From positions 126,695,530 through 126,759,529 of the forward strand of contig OX457061.1 of assembly GCA_949752795.1 (NCBI GenBank): a DNA stretch of 64,000 nucleotides, in the 5' to 3' direction. The translations under genes and the position numbers were made by a program. This stretch comes from Hyperoodon ampullatus (taxonomy: Eukaryota; Chordata; Mammalia; Artiodactyla; Ziphiidae). Shown in pieces: positions 1 to 12,400 of this stretch (position 1 is its first letter; each line of letters opens with the position of its first letter). The notes beneath the pieces were generated by a model, which saw only the letters and a program-made list of their open reading frames with translations, ran no database searches and was not told where the DNA came from.

Positions 1-369
1 AGAGAGAGAGAGGGAGAGGGAGAGGGGGAGAGAGGGAGGGAGAGGGAGAGGGAGAGAGGGAGAGGGAGAGGGAGAGGGAGAGGGAGAGGGAGAGAGAGAG
101 AGAGGGAGAGGGAGAGGAAGAGAGAGAGGGAGAGGGAGGGAGAGGGAGAGGGAGAGGGAGAGGGAGGGAGAGGGAGAGGGAGAGGGAGAGGGAGAGGGAG
201 AGAGGGAGAGGGAGGTAGAGAGGGAGAGGGAGAGGGAGGGAGAGGGAGAGGGAGGGAGAGGGGGAGAGGGAGAGGGAGAGGGAGGGAGAGGGAGAGGGAG
301 AGGGAGAGAGGGAGAGGGAGAGGGAGAGGTGGGGGGAGAGAGGATAGAGAGAGAGGAAGAGAGCGAGAG
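1..369 (+). repeat. (GGGAGA)n purine simple repeat
   Basis: The + strand is almost pure G and A, built from imperfect GGGAGA, GAGAGG and GA units. It starts before the window and fades into 'gagagagaggaagagagc'. Such tracts mutate quickly and can form triplex DNA. No gene lies in it. Confidence 0.97.
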
Positions 370-671
370 CTGGTGTCTCTTCTTACAAGGACACCAGTCC
401 TGTCATGAGGGCCTCCCCATGACCTCATCTCACCCTTATTATCCCGCACAGGCCCCGTCTCCAAATACCATCAGGCTGAGGGATTGGGGCTCCAACCTAT
501 GCATGTGGGGGACATAAGCATTCAGTCTCTCTCATCAGCTTTGGGTGCTGTCTCTGGACTCCCTCTTGTCGTAAAAGGATAGAAATGGCATACTTACTCC
601 TTTCCCACCATTCCTCTCTCTTTATAACTTCTTAAATTGGTTAGTTATATTGGCATTTTTATGTTATCGGT
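370..671. repeat. Old dispersed repeat, family unassigned
   Basis: The part to about 535 resembles a widespread mammalian repeat that contains 'caaataccatca' and a closing 'gggggacataag' block. I recognise the pattern but cannot name the family with confidence. Bases 540-671 hold nothing I recognise. Confidence 0.4.
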
Positions 672-1370
672 GTTTGAAATACAGCTCCGAGGGTCTGCTC
701 CGAAGAGTTGAGGGGGGTCCAGGATATATAGGGGTTTTTATTTTTATTTATTTATTTATTTATTTATTTTTTATTAGTTTCTGCTTTATAACAAAGTGAA
801 TCAGTCATACATATACATCTGTTCCCATATCCTTTCCCTCCTGTGTCTCCCTCCCTCCCACCCTCCCCATCCCACCCCTCCAGGCGGTCACAAAGCACCG
901 AGCTGATCTCCCTGTGCTCTGCGGCTGCTTCCCACTATCTATCTACCTTACGTTTGGTAGTGTATATATGTCCATGCCTCTCTCTCGCTTTGTCACAGCT
1001 TACCCTTCCCCCTCCCCATATCCTCAAGTCCATTCTCAAGTAGGTCTGTGTCTTTATTCCCGTTTTACTATATAGGGCTTTTGCAACAAAGACCAGGTGG
1101 TCGGAACATCAAAAGAGAACTGTTCATTAAAGAAAACCAGACACCTCCAGTTAAGGAGTTTAGCGCTTTTCTGTGTATGGGAAGATGCAAAGTCTGGGCT
1201 CACTGGAATCATTCCTTTGACCTGCACCTCAGCTCTCTGGGGCCAGCATCCTCTGCTTTCCCATCCTGAGTCCCCTCGGGGTGCACCGTTGGGGGCAGCT
1301 GCAGTGGCTGAGGGTTTGGTGGCTGCAACAGCCTTCGTTCACTGATATGGCAGGTGACATTTTTCATCTA
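672..1370 (+). repeat. LTR-like repeat, copy A, split by an L1
   Basis: Bases 690-733 ('ccgagggtctgctccgaaga') and 1069-1365 ('gcaacaaagaccaggtggtc' onward) match the continuous copy at about 41.6-42.1 kb and the inverted copy at 55.4-55.7 kb. An L1 3' end sits between the two parts. The length and dispersal suggest a solitary LTR of an endogenous retrovirus-like element. No coding part is present and the family is not assigned. Confidence 0.6.
734..1068 (-). mobile_element. L1 3' end inserted in LTR-like copy A
   Basis: A poly-T/TTTA tract is followed by antisense L1 3'UTR ('ttagtttctgctttataac', 'ccctccctcccaccctcc', 'gtaggtctgtgtctttattc'). A target-site duplication 'tatataggg' flanks it at 725-733 and 1069-1077. 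It is heavily 5' truncated and has no ORF. Confidence 0.85.
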
Positions 1371-1499
1371 TACAAGTTTAGTAAGAAAAGTATCCTATAT
1401 CGTTAGAACTTGCTTACTGTAGACGTTTCAAAGCATCAAAGAACACTGAAGACACTGGTCGTGTGGCAGCGCCTTCAGTGTTCACCATGATATAAAAGA

Positions 1500-1675
1500 A
1501 CTTGCTTTAACCAGTTCTATGTCCAGGTACTCTTTAAGCAATGTACGAACACACTTTATCTTGACAATGACCCTAGGATAGCAACATTATCACAAATTTT
1601 CAGACCAGGAGACTGAAGCACTTGCCTCAGGTCAGACAAATTGCTGGTTGGAGAGTCAGGCGTTCACTTCTGCAT
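1500..1675 (-). repeat. MIR-like SINE
   Basis: The stretch reads like an ancient MIR core in reverse: 'cttgacaatgaccctaggat', 'gaccaggagactgaagcac' and 'ttgcctcaggtcaga'. It is diverged and its ends are approximate. Confidence 0.55.
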
Positions 1676-1699
1676 CGGCTTCAGATGTCAGGCTCTTAC

Positions 1700-2450
1700 T
1701 TGCCTCTTTCAGATTTTAGTTTTTCCCTGTATCTTTGGTGCACTGGAATTTCACCAGGGTGTGTCTAGGTGTGGGCTTCTCTTTTTTTCATCAAACTTGC
1801 TTTTGTTTGGGGAGAAATTTTTAATCTAGAGACTCAAACCTTTTTAGCCCTGGATCAGTCTTCTGAAATTACATTTTCTCATATTATGTTTTTGATTGTT
1901 TTTACCACTTATTCTGGTATCCCATGTATTTCCTTCTGAATTTCCTGTTAAATGGATTTTAGACTTTGATCTATCCTTCATTTGCCTTAAGGCTTCTCTT
2001 GTTTTACCTCTGTCTTTTTCTGCTTATTCTGGGAGATTTCTGGGCTCTGTCTTTTAGCCTACCAACCTGGGATTCTATTTTATTATTCAGCAAACTAACT
2101 TATTTTATATCTGCAGTCATATTTTTAATTTTCAAGAGCACTTGCTCATTCCTGTGTTTATTCTTTTCAATAGCAGTGCACTTGTTTCATAGATTTGATG
2201 TATTTTGATTCTCTATGAGAATACTAGTGGAAGTTTTCTAAAGTTCTCTTCTGGCCTCTAAATCATCTCTATTTTCTTAGGAGACAGGCATTGCTTAATG
2301 TGTCCGTTTATTTTGCTTCTCTTTATTTTTAATGTTTATTTTCTGTATGATTATTATTGTTTTCTAATGGCTCTTACTTTTATATTCACATTATAAATGA
2401 AAAATGCGATGGTTAGTGAAAAGGCTGATTGGGGTTTCCCTAACCTGTCT
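1700..2450 (-). mobile_element. Old L1/HAL1-like fragment
   Basis: A T-rich antisense block contains phrases typical of old L1 or HAL1 ORF1 regions read backward ('ggaatttcaccagggtgtgt', 'gagatttctgggctctgtc'). It is strongly diverged and no reading frame survives. Confidence 0.4.
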
Positions 2451-3689
2451 CTCTCTTAAATAGGAATGAAGGCTAACTGTGGACACTTACGTGTGTGTTT
2501 GAGGTAGAATACTTTAGGGAAACCCTCATGTAGATTATGTGTTTAGGACCTCAGACCCTCACATGTCATTTAAGAATCAGCAGCAACGAATTATCTGAAA
2601 AATAGTTTATCATATAAACTTCTACAATGGAAATCTTTGAGAATGAGTAATCGAGAAGATATAAAGATGTATTCATATACTTCACTTATCTTAGAATCAA
2701 CAAGAATTTGACAGCTACAAACGGTCTATATTGGTATTTCAAATACCACAGGTAGCTTTACAGTACGTTTTCATAATATTTTGAAATGGTAAGCAACTTG
2801 AGTTAAATTCCAAATAAAATAAAGAACAGTCTTTTTTTTGATGTACACAGGATTGTGTAAACTCCATTATATCAAAATTGTGTAAAAAGACGTGGTACCT
2901 ATAAGTAAAACAGGGTTTACTTCTGGGCAACTGGAACTATCTGTGATTTGCAAGACAGCTAGTATTTCTGTACCCCACCGTTAAATGCCAGTGTCACCAG
3001 CAAACATTTCTAAAATGTCCCTTGGGGGGTGGGCATTGCCCCTTTTGGGAACTGCACGGGTATAATTTTCTCTGCTTCCCATTTCTCCAACGATCTTATC
3101 CAATTTTATTTCTAGGTCCAGGAGTTCCTTTTTATTTTCCTATACAGTTAATGAGTACATAATGTTGAACATAGGAACATACTTTCTCCGAAATTTTAAT
3201 GCAATCTGGGGAGGAGAGGGAGGCAGAGGGGTCCTCCATCCCGCCGTCCTGGATGAAAGCCTCATCTGCCCTCCGTCCTCTCCTGGATCTTCCGTCCCTC
3301 CACTGACCGTCCGGCCTGAAACGCGCTCCGGCCTTTCCCTAAAAGGAACAGACTGCCTGAGAAAGTAGATCATGTTTCCCGCCTCTGCCTTCCCTCTTCT
3401 GCTTTCCCTGCGACCTCTCCGCTCCGCACAGCCGCCCTGCAAAGAGCAGCCGCATCACCTGCTGAGAACGCCGTCCGGTCACGCGCCTCCCTCCTCCCTG
3501 GCGGGAGCTCCGATCACACTGAGGACGAGTCTCCTCCTGTGCACGGCGTCCTGTCCCGAGGGCTCAGCCCGGCTCCTCCTGCAGCTGGGCCTCAGCTCAC
3601 ATCCCTCGTCCCAGCTCCACTCCCGGCACGCGGGTCCCGGAGGGACCTCGGCGCCTGCCCCCCGAGCTCGCCCACGGGGCTACTGCCTG
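2451..3689. other. No gene recognised; AT-rich then GC-rich
   Basis: Bases 2451-3190 are AT-rich and show nothing I recognise. From about 3195 to 3689 GC and CpG content rises ('cgtccggcctgaaacgcgct'), but no exon, ISRE or promoter core could be supported. Confidence 0.5.
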
Positions 3690-3965
3690 AAACGTCCCCC
3701 CAGCCTTTGGCACGGAGGCTCCCTTCCCCCTTCAGGTCTCATCTGAAATCTCACTTCCTTGGAGGTACCTTTTCTAACAGCCCCATCCAACTCCTTATAA
3801 TTCTCCTGCTTTTTTCATGGCACTTCCTGCAATTTTAAAATATGTCCATTTTTGTTTGTTTCTCTGACCCCCGAGTGCAGAGATGGCTCTTGTCCGTCGC
3901 GGCCCTGCGTCCCCCGCACACGGCAGGTTCTCTGCAGCTAGATGCTGAGTCAATGCGTTCTGCTT
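3690..3965 (+). repeat. L2 3' end
   Basis: The typical order of an L2 tail is visible: 'caggtctcatctgaaatctc', 'cttccttggaggtacctttt', 'ttttcatggcacttcctg', then a 'tctctgacccccgagtgcag' block. Divergence fits an ancient copy. Confidence 0.65.
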
Positions 3966-5005
3966 TCCGACCCCATTTCCCCAGGACGTGCTTCCTTCGG
4001 CTGCAGACACCTTCCCACTCACCACCGGTCCAGCGGCAGGTTTGAATCTCAACCCTCTTTCGATTCTCAGTGGCATCTTTTCTGGAAACTCTTCCATCAG
4101 GGGATGTACTGGGCTTGTTTTAATCTCAGGGACTCTCGCTCAGCGCTGGTCCTGAGGAGGGAGGGCTTCACGCCGTTTGAAGCACCAGGGAAAACAGGGT
4201 GGCTGCGGTGAGGGAACAGTGAATGCCCCCAAAGCAGAGCCCGCGACAGTGGTCTGAGCGTCAGCGGTTTACTTGGGGAGTGCCCCGGAGTGGACAGCAG
4301 CCTGTGTTGGGATGGCCAGGGCTGCTGGGTAAGCAGATGCAGGGGTCGGTGGACGGGGGGCACCAGGGATGGTTGTGTCACAAAGCGCATTTCACAGGGG
4401 TGGCGGAGGCTTAGTCCTGCTGGGAAACGTGAGCAGCCCCTGTAGAATACGCCTCGCACCATAGTCTCCCGTGGGGGGGAGGGAGCTGTGTTTGTTATGC
4501 ATGGACCCCCGCCAGTGTGCACGTGCGGGTGTTAGTTCCCCAGGCTCTGTGCCTGGAAGGGCAAGCCCACGTCCAGCGGATGCATCCATCCCAACAAGGA
4601 TGCATCCATCCCAACAAGGATGCATCACCGCCTCCTTCAGCCTGGAAGGATGGGATGGAATCAACTTGCCACCCAGGGGCGGGTTGGTGTCCCTGAGGGG
4701 TGGGGACGTCTCCGGTGCTGATACTCAGGCCGCGGGTCTAACGCTCACAGTGGGAGGAGCTCACTCAGCGCGTGGCCGGGTGTCCGTGCTCCCAGGTGCC
4801 TGCACCGTCCCAGCACCCCACCGTGACCTCTGTCCCCGGCCTGTGTGCAAGTTCCAGGAGGGGGGCACAGAGGTCGGCTGCTGTCCACTGGACGTATCAC
4901 CCCGTCCACCTGGCTGTGTGGGCTCCGAGCAGCGGGTGATCTCCTGCCGGTGTCCAGACCATTTTCTCTGCAATGGTTGGCTGCTGCTAAAGAGTCCGTG
5001 CATCT
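3966..5005. other. Unassigned GC-rich sequence with a 21-bp tandem repeat
   Basis: No gene is supported. Open frames on both strands are short chance frames in GC-rich DNA; the longest, 197 codons at 4471-5064 (+), has no recognisable domain. At about 4577-4624 a 21-bp unit containing 'tgcatccatcccaacaagga' is repeated in tandem. Confidence 0.5.
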
Positions 5006-5007
5006 TT

Positions 5008-6385
5008 TCTTTTTTTCCTTTTTTTTTTCACCTACACAATGTTTTCATTTTTATTCAACTATAAGCAAATAGCAGAATTAACACAACATCCAGCAATTCC
5101 AGATCGGCTTTTCTTACACCGAAGAGTGATCAATTTAACAGGCACAGACTTTCGGATTTCTGATGATCTCTCACTCAGCCCTGCAGCTCATCCAGAGGGC
5201 CACTCTTTAACAGCAAAGCGACTCTCTCCCTATTGCTTTCTTCAGTACTGCTCTTTAAAGGAGCCAGAGCGGGACACTGATACCCAATTACCAGCCAGAG
5301 ATGTACCACGTGGGGGGCTAGCGGACGGGCTCCTGGTTGTCTTAGAGACAGGACCGTGAAAACACATGCCAGAAGACGCCGTCACACACAGTCCTGGGCT
5401 CGGGCTCACAAAGGCAGAGGCAATCAACCTTTTCTTTTTTTCAACCTCCCTTAAAGATTCTTTGATGCTCTGTTCTAATACTGCAGACCCGTCTTTTTAC
5501 CAGAATCTTTTTTTTCTTTAATGTCTGGGTTGTTATGCTTATGTTAACATTTTGATGACCCCATCCTACTACCAAAATATCTCCCACCAAAACGGAGTTC
5601 AGATTTGATCAAAACGTAAACCCCCTAGAATTACAGAGGACAGGCAGAAGCAAAAGTCACCCTAAACCTATAACTCTCACTGCTCAGGGCTGGGGCAGCA
5701 GGGAGGGGGGCAGTCTACGCGTGTCACTACACTGAGACACTGCGTGGGACCTCTGGGACCACGTCCGTCTCCTGGCTTTCCTCTGCTTCCCAGACAGCTG
5801 CTCGTAGAGGTTGGGCACATAGTCATCCCATTCGGCCTGGTAACACGCGCCGGCCACCAGAGACCCGAGCTCGAACTTTCTGCAGAAATTTGCTGCCTTG
5901 AATTCGCCACTCCTCTCCAGATCGGTTGCTGGGAATGGGCTCATCACACTTCAATGGCCTGTCGTGCTCATAGACCTGCCAGGCGTAGCGGTGAAGGCCT
6001 GTGCCCCTGGGTGGCCCAGAGCCCACGTAATCGGAGAGCACCGTGCCACTGCTGAGGTCGTCGCCCTCATGATGACCACCAGGAAGTGGTGCCATTCCCT
6101 GTGTTTGGGATCCTTCCTGATGGGAGCATCCATGTCTGTCAAGACAAGGATATGCAGTGTACCTGGATCAAGGCCATCCCGTGCAATGCTGGTGGGCCGG
6201 TTCTTCACCTGCAGCGGGTGCTGTGGCCTCTCGTCCACTTCCTGCAGGCTCAAAGGCCCGGACCACTTGTTGAGGTCCACCGGCATCGCGGAGCCGAGAG
6301 GGGCGGACAGCAGGGAAAGCAGCAGCAGGACTCGCGCAGGGTAGCAGTCCAGACTCCCGGCGGTCTGCAGACTGTCCTGAGGCAA
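5008..6385 (-). pseudogene. PEBP1P: Processed pseudogene of PEBP1 (RKIP)
   Basis: On the - strand the frame opens at 6286-6284 with [20 protein letters not shown], the PEBP1 N-terminus. Further PEBP1 blocks are [31 protein letters not shown] and [10 protein letters not shown], ending with YEQLSGK at about 5786. The parent is a phosphatidylethanolamine-binding inhibitor of Raf kinase signalling with about 187 residues. Here about 17 residues are missing after LQVK, at least two frameshifts split the frame, and the stop after SGK has become CAG. The copy has no introns. It continues through recognisable PEBP1 3'UTR to a poly-T (poly-A on the - strand) at 5008-5033, so it is an L1-mediated retrocopy. 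'gtccgtgcatctttt' on the left and 'ctctgtgcatctctttt' at about 6386 may be its target-site duplication. It is not functional. Confidence 0.93.
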
Positions 6386-6389
6386 CTCT

Positions 6390-7435
6390 GTGCATCTCTT
6401 TTCATCCACACATCCTGTGATGCACAGAAGCGCTGCCAAGGCCCTGCCATTGGGAGGATCTCCCCTCAGCACTGCCGGCCAGGGTGGCCCGGCCTGGACT
6501 GGTCGTGCAACAACTGTTCATGTTTGCTCAAAACAACTTATGGAGCCGACAAAGCAAGAGCCACACCAAACCTTCCCTTCCTCCTCTGTCCGCCCGGTGG
6601 AGGGACCTGGAGGTGTGAGCGGAGAGGCCGAGAACAGCAGAGGTGCTGACGGGTGCTGCCTGTCCGTGGGACCCACTGTGCCCAGCAGGTGGGCGCTGCC
6701 TGGATCTTTAATCTGTCATCTCCATCTCCATCGTTCAACGGATGCGGCTGTGCCTGCCTGACTTGGGATCCGGAAGTCTGACGCGCGTCTGTGATGGCAG
6801 TCACTTGATGCGCACGCAAAAACCTCAGGTGCCGTCAGCGCCCGCTGTGAAGTAGGAGGCGACGGCTTCCTCCTCTGCGCTCTGCCCGAGTTCCCTGTAC
6901 TTCCCAACACCTCCTCAGCCCTTCATCACCGCGCCACCTTTCCCTCTCTAAACCGGAGTCCAGGACCTCCCCGGGTGCTCCCGGTCTGATACCCACGTCT
7001 GCGCACGTCCGGTAGCTTTCTGTGCCAGTGCTGTCGTAGTGCTCAGTGTGTCGTCCTGCAGTGGTTGATTTGCTTCTCTGCAAAGCCCGTGCATTTTTGC
7101 TTATTTTGCAACAAGGATGGTACTTGGCAAAAAGTAGATGATCCATAAATATTTGAAAGGGTAAGACCTACGTGAGAAAGAAACCAAGCCCAGCCCTGCC
7201 ACTGGGAATTCTTCCCCAGCCACCCCATCCTACGGCCATTTCTTCTATCTCTTACCTGCACCAATTTCCTCAACTGCCTTTAGTACTCAGATGACTCACG
7301 TACTTGTATTTCTAGCCCCCAAACCTACCCTCCTTTGAGAGCTCTCTGTCCTAAGCCCCATCACCCATCCTGTCACCCTAGCTAGGATCTACGCGGTCAA
7401 TCTTCACACCCAACTGTCTGCTCCAACTCTTATTT
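6390..7435. other. Unassigned sequence upstream of the DDX60L remnant
   Basis: The first half is moderately GC-rich and the second half near neutral. I see no convincing exon, promoter or named repeat. It would correspond to 5' flank or intron 1 of DDX60L if the ancestral layout matched DDX60. Confidence 0.4.
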
Positions 7436-7532
7436 TGTTGGTTCTTTTGTTTTTTTTCAGATTCTACATATGAGTGAAATTGACAGTAGTTGTCTTTCTC
7501 TATCTGACTTATTTCACTTAGAATAATATCCT

Positions 7533-7719
7533 GGGCTTCCCTGGTGGCGCAGTGGTTGAGAGTCCGCCTGCCGATGCAGGGGACACGGGTTCGTGCCCCG
7601 GTCTGGGAAGATCCCACATGCCGCGGAGCGGTTGGGCCCGTGAGCCATGGCCGTTGAGCCTGCGCGTCCGGAGCCTGTGCTCCGCAAGGGGAGAGGCCAC
7701 AACAGTGAGAGGCCCACGT

Positions 7720-7752
<33 letters not shown>
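7533..7752 (+). mobile_element. CHR-type tRNA-derived SINE
   Basis: It opens 'gggcttccctggtggcgca', has 'cgggttcgtgccccgg' at the box B position and ends in poly-A. The target-site duplication is 'aatatcct'. It lies inside the L1. Confidence 0.95.
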
Positions 7753-7755
<3 letters not shown>

Positions 7756-9276
7756 CCTCTGGCTCCATTCATATTGTTGCAAATGGCAGAATTTCATTCT
7801 TTTTTTATGGCTGAGTATTCCAATATCTATATCTATATCTATCTATATCTATATAGATATAGATATATATCTCACAATTTCTTTATCCATTCATCTATTG
7901 ATGGACACAAGTTGCTTCCATCTTGGCTATTGTAAACCATGCTGCACTGAACACAGGGGTGCATGTATCTTTTTGAATTAGTGTTTTCCTGTTCTTCAGA
8001 CAAATACCCAGAAGTGGAATTGCTGGATCATATGGTAGTTCCATTCTTAATTTTTTGAGGTACCTCCAAACTGTTTTCCATAGTGGCTGCACCAATTTAC
8101 ACACCCACTAACAGAAATTTTTCCTTTTCTCCACATCCTTTTCAACATTTGTTATTTCTTGTCTTTTTGATAATAGCCATTCTAATAGGTGTGAGGTGAT
8201 ATCTCATTGCGATTTTGATTTGCATTTTCCTGATAATTAATGATGTTGAGCATCTTTTCATGTGCCTGTTGGCATCATATGTCTTCTTTGGAAAAATGTC
8301 TATTCAGATCATCTGCCTATTTTTTAGTTGGGTTGTTTGCTTTTGTTGTTGAGTTTTATGAGTTCTTTATATAGTTTGGATATTAACCCCTTATTCATAT
8401 ATGATTTGCAAATATCTTCTCCGTTTAGGTTAGCAGCCTTTTCATTTTGCTGACGGTTTCCTTCACTGTGCAAAAGTGTTTTAGTTTGATGTGGTCCATT
8501 TGTTCATTTTTGCTTCTCTTTCTTTTGCCTTTGGAGTCAGAGCCACAAAAACATCACTAAGACCAATGTCAATGAGGTTACTGCCTATGTTTTCTTCTAG
8601 GAATTGTAGTTTCAGGTCTTACATTAAAATATGTAATCCATTTTGAGTTAATGTTTGCGTATGATGTAAGATAGGGTTCTACTTTTATCCTTTTGCCTGT
8701 GGCTCTCCAGTTTACCCAATACCATTTATCGAAGATACTATCCTTTCTCCATTTTATGTTTTTTTTCTCCTTTGTCATAAATTAATTGTCCGTATATGTG
8801 TGGGTTTATTTCTGGGCTCTCAGTTCTGTCCCATGATCTATGTATCTGCTTTTGTGCCAGTATCATGCTGTTTTGATTACTGTAGATCTGTACAATAGTT
8901 GGAAATCAAGGAGTGTGATTCCTCCCGCTCTGTTCTTCTTTCTCAAGATTGTTTTGGCTATTCGGGATTTTTTGTGGTTCAATACAAATTTTAGGATTAT
9001 TTGTTCTAGTTCTGTGAAACATGCCATTGGAATTTTGACAGAGATTGCTATGAATCTGTAGATTGCTTTGGGTAGTATGGAAATTTTAACAATATTTATT
9101 CTTCCAATCCATGAACACATAATATCTTTTTTTTGTGTGTGTCTTCTTCAGTTTCTTTTATCCGTGTCATATTTTTTCAGTGTACAAGTCTTTCATCTCT
9201 TTGATTAAATTTATTCTTAGGTATTTTATTTTTTGATGCAATTTTAAGTGGGATTGTTTTCCTAATTTCTCTTTCT

Positions 9277-9281
<5 letters not shown>

Positions 9282-9307
<26 letters not shown>

Positions 9308-9499
9308 GCGGTACGCGGGCCTCCCACTGTTGTGGCCTCTCCCATTGCAGAGCACAGGCTCCGGACACGCAGGCCCAGCGGCCATGGCTCACGGGCCCAG
9401 CCGCTCCGTGGCATGTTGTATCTTCTCTGACCGGGACACGAACCCATGTCCCCTGCATCAGCAGGCGGACTCTCAACCACTGCGCCACCAGGGAAGCCC
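9282..9499 (-). mobile_element. CHR-type SINE
   Basis: A poly-T start and 'accagggaagccc' end mark an antisense copy. The target-site duplication is 'tgagag'. It lies in the ORF2 region of the L1. Confidence 0.95.
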
Positions 9500-12400
9500 T
9501 GAGAGTTTGTTTTTAGTGCATAGAAATGCTATGGATTTCTGTATATTGATTTTGTATTCTGAAACTTTACTGAATTCATTTATTACTTTTAACAGTTTTT
9601 TGGTACAGCGCTTAGGGTTTTCTACATATAGTATCATGTCACCTACAAACAGTGGCAGTTTTACTTCTTTTTTCCAATTGGGATGAATTTCTTTTTCTTG
9701 CCTAATTGCTGTGGTTAGGACTTTCAATATTCCGTTAAATTAAAATGGTAAGAGTGGGCATCTTTGTCTTCTTTCTGATCTTAGGGGGAAAGTCTTCAGG
9801 TTTTCATTGTTGAGTATGGCGTTAGCTATGAGTTGGTCATATATGACCTTTTTTATGTTGAGTTATGGTCCCTCTACACTCACTTTGTTGAGAGTTTTTA
9901 CTGTAAAAGGATATTGAATTTTGTCAAGTGCTTTTTCTGCATGTATTGAGATGATCATATGATTTTTATCCTTCATCTTTAAAATGTGATGTATCCCATT
10001 GATTGATTTGCAGAAGTTGACCATCCTTGCAACCCCAGAATAAATCTCACTTGATCCTGGGGTGTGATCCTTTGAATGTATTGTTGGATTTAGTTTGCTG
10101 ATATTTCATTGAGAATTTTTGCATTTGTGTTCATCAAGGATATTGGCCTATAATATTTGTGTGTGTGTGTGTGTACTGTCCATATCTTGCTTTGATAACA
10201 AAATAATACTGGCTTCATAAATTATGTTAAGTTTCCCCTCCTCTTCAGTTTTTTGGAAGAGTTTGAGAAGGATAGGTATTAAATCTTCTTTGAATGTTCT
10301 GTATAATTCACCAGTGAAGCCATCTGGTCCTTGGAATTTTTTTATTGGGAGATGTTTGATTACTGTTTCAATTTCCTTACTAGTAATTGGTCTATTCACA
10401 CTTTTTATTTCTTCATGATTCAGTCTTGGAAGATTGTATGTTTCTAGGAATTTATTCATTTCTTCTAGGTTGTTCATTTTATTGCTGTATAATTGTTCAC
10501 AGTAGTCTCTTATAGTCCGTTGTATTTTTGTGATATCAGTTGTAACTTATCCTCTTTCTTTTCTGATTTTATTTAAGTCCTCTTCCTTTTTTCTCAGTTA
10601 GACTAGCTAAATGTTTGTTGATTTTGTTTATCTTTTCAAGGAAAGAGTCTTTAGTTTTATTGATCTTTTCTGTTGTTTTTACAGTCTAGATTTTATTTCC
10701 ACTCTGATCATTATTATTTCCTTCCTTCTACTTATTTTGGCCTTTGTTTAGTCTTCTTTTTCTAGTACTTTTAGGTGTAAAATGAAATTATTTGGGATTT
10801 TTCTTGTTTCTTGAGGTAGGTCTGTATACTATGAACTTCCCTCTTAGAAATGCTTTTGCTACCTCCCATGGATTTTGCTATGCTATATTTTCTCGTTTGT
10901 CTCTAGGTATTTTTTGATTTCTCCTTTGATTTCTTTCTTTGACCCATTGATTGTTCAGTAACATGTTTAATCTCCATGTTTTTGTGGTTTTTCCCTTTTT
11001 TTTTCTTGTGATTGACTTCTAGTTTCATACCATTGTGATGCCATTGTGATGATACTTGCTATGATTTCAATCATTTGGATTTATAGAGACTTATATTACT
11101 AACGTGATCTATCCTGGAGAATGTTACATATGTACATGAAAAAACTGTATTCTGTTGCTTTTGGGTGAAATGTCCTATATATATCTGTTGAATCCATCTA
11201 GTCTCATATGGTGTTTAAGTCCACTGTTTTCTTACTGATTTTTCTGTCTGGATGGTCTATCTGTTGATATAAGTGCAGTGTTAAAGTCCCCTGCTGATAT
11301 TGTAATCCTTTCAATTTCTCCCTTAAAGTCTGTTAATATTTGCTTTATATATCTTGGTGCTTCTGTTGAGCATGTATACATTTTAAAATGTTACATATTC
11401 TCGCAGGATTGACACCTTTATCATTATGCAATGCTCTTCTTTGTCTTTTACTGCATTATTTTGTTTCAATGTCTATTTTTTCTGAAAAGAGTATTCCTAG
11501 TCCAGCTTGGTTTAAATTTTTATTTGCATGACATATCATTTTCCATCCCTTCACTTTTAGTCTGTGTGTGTCCTTTATCCTGAAGTGACTCTCTTGTAGG
11601 AGCTTGTTTGTGAGGTTCACATATAACATCCTGTGTAAATAACTGCCTGTTTCAAGTTGGTAGCCACTTAAATTTGTACACGTACCAAAGTTTTATCTTT
11701 TAACTGTCCCACCCAAGTTTTATACTTTCAGTGACACATTTTACATCTTTTTATTTTATGTACCCCTTAACTAATTGTTGTAATTTTAGTTAATTTTTAT
11801 TAATTTTGTCTTTTAATCTTCATGTTTGCTTTATAAATGATGGATCCATTACCTTTATTATATATTTAGATTTCCCAGTGAGATTTTTACTTTTGTATGT
11901 TTTCATATTATTAGTGGCATTTCTTTTCAGCTTATATAAGTCCCTTTAACATTTACTTTAGAGCTGGTTTAATGGTAATGAACTCCTTTAGCTTTTGCTT
12001 ATCTGGGAAACTCATAATCTCTCTTTCAATTCTGAATGAATGGGTGGAGAATTCTTGGTTGAAATTTTTTTCTTTCCAGCACGTTGAAAATGCCATACCA
12101 TTCCTTTATGTCCTGTAAAGTTTATGCTGAAAAATCTGCTGATAGCCTTGTTGGGGGTTCCTGTGTACATAACAAATTGTTTTTCTCTTGCTGCTTTTTG
12201 GATTCTCTCTTTATCCTTAATTTTTACTGTTTTAAATTTAATGTGTCTTGCTGTGTTTCTCTTTGGGTTTATCTTATTTGGAACTCTCTGGGCTTCCTGG
12301 ACCTGGATGTCTGTTTACTTCCCCAGATTAGGGATGCTTTCAGCCACTATTTTTTCTAATAATTTTTTAAACTCTTTCTTCTTTTTCTGGAACTCCTATA

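Noticed and set aside
4471..5064. 197-codon open frame (+)
   Set aside because: GC-rich chance frame with no domain, overlapping other open frames and running into the PEBP1 retrocopy tail.
7533..7610. tRNA-like head with box A/B motifs in the SINEs
   Set aside because: SINE heads derive from tRNA but lack a full cloverleaf and anticodon arm; no functional tRNA gene is supported.
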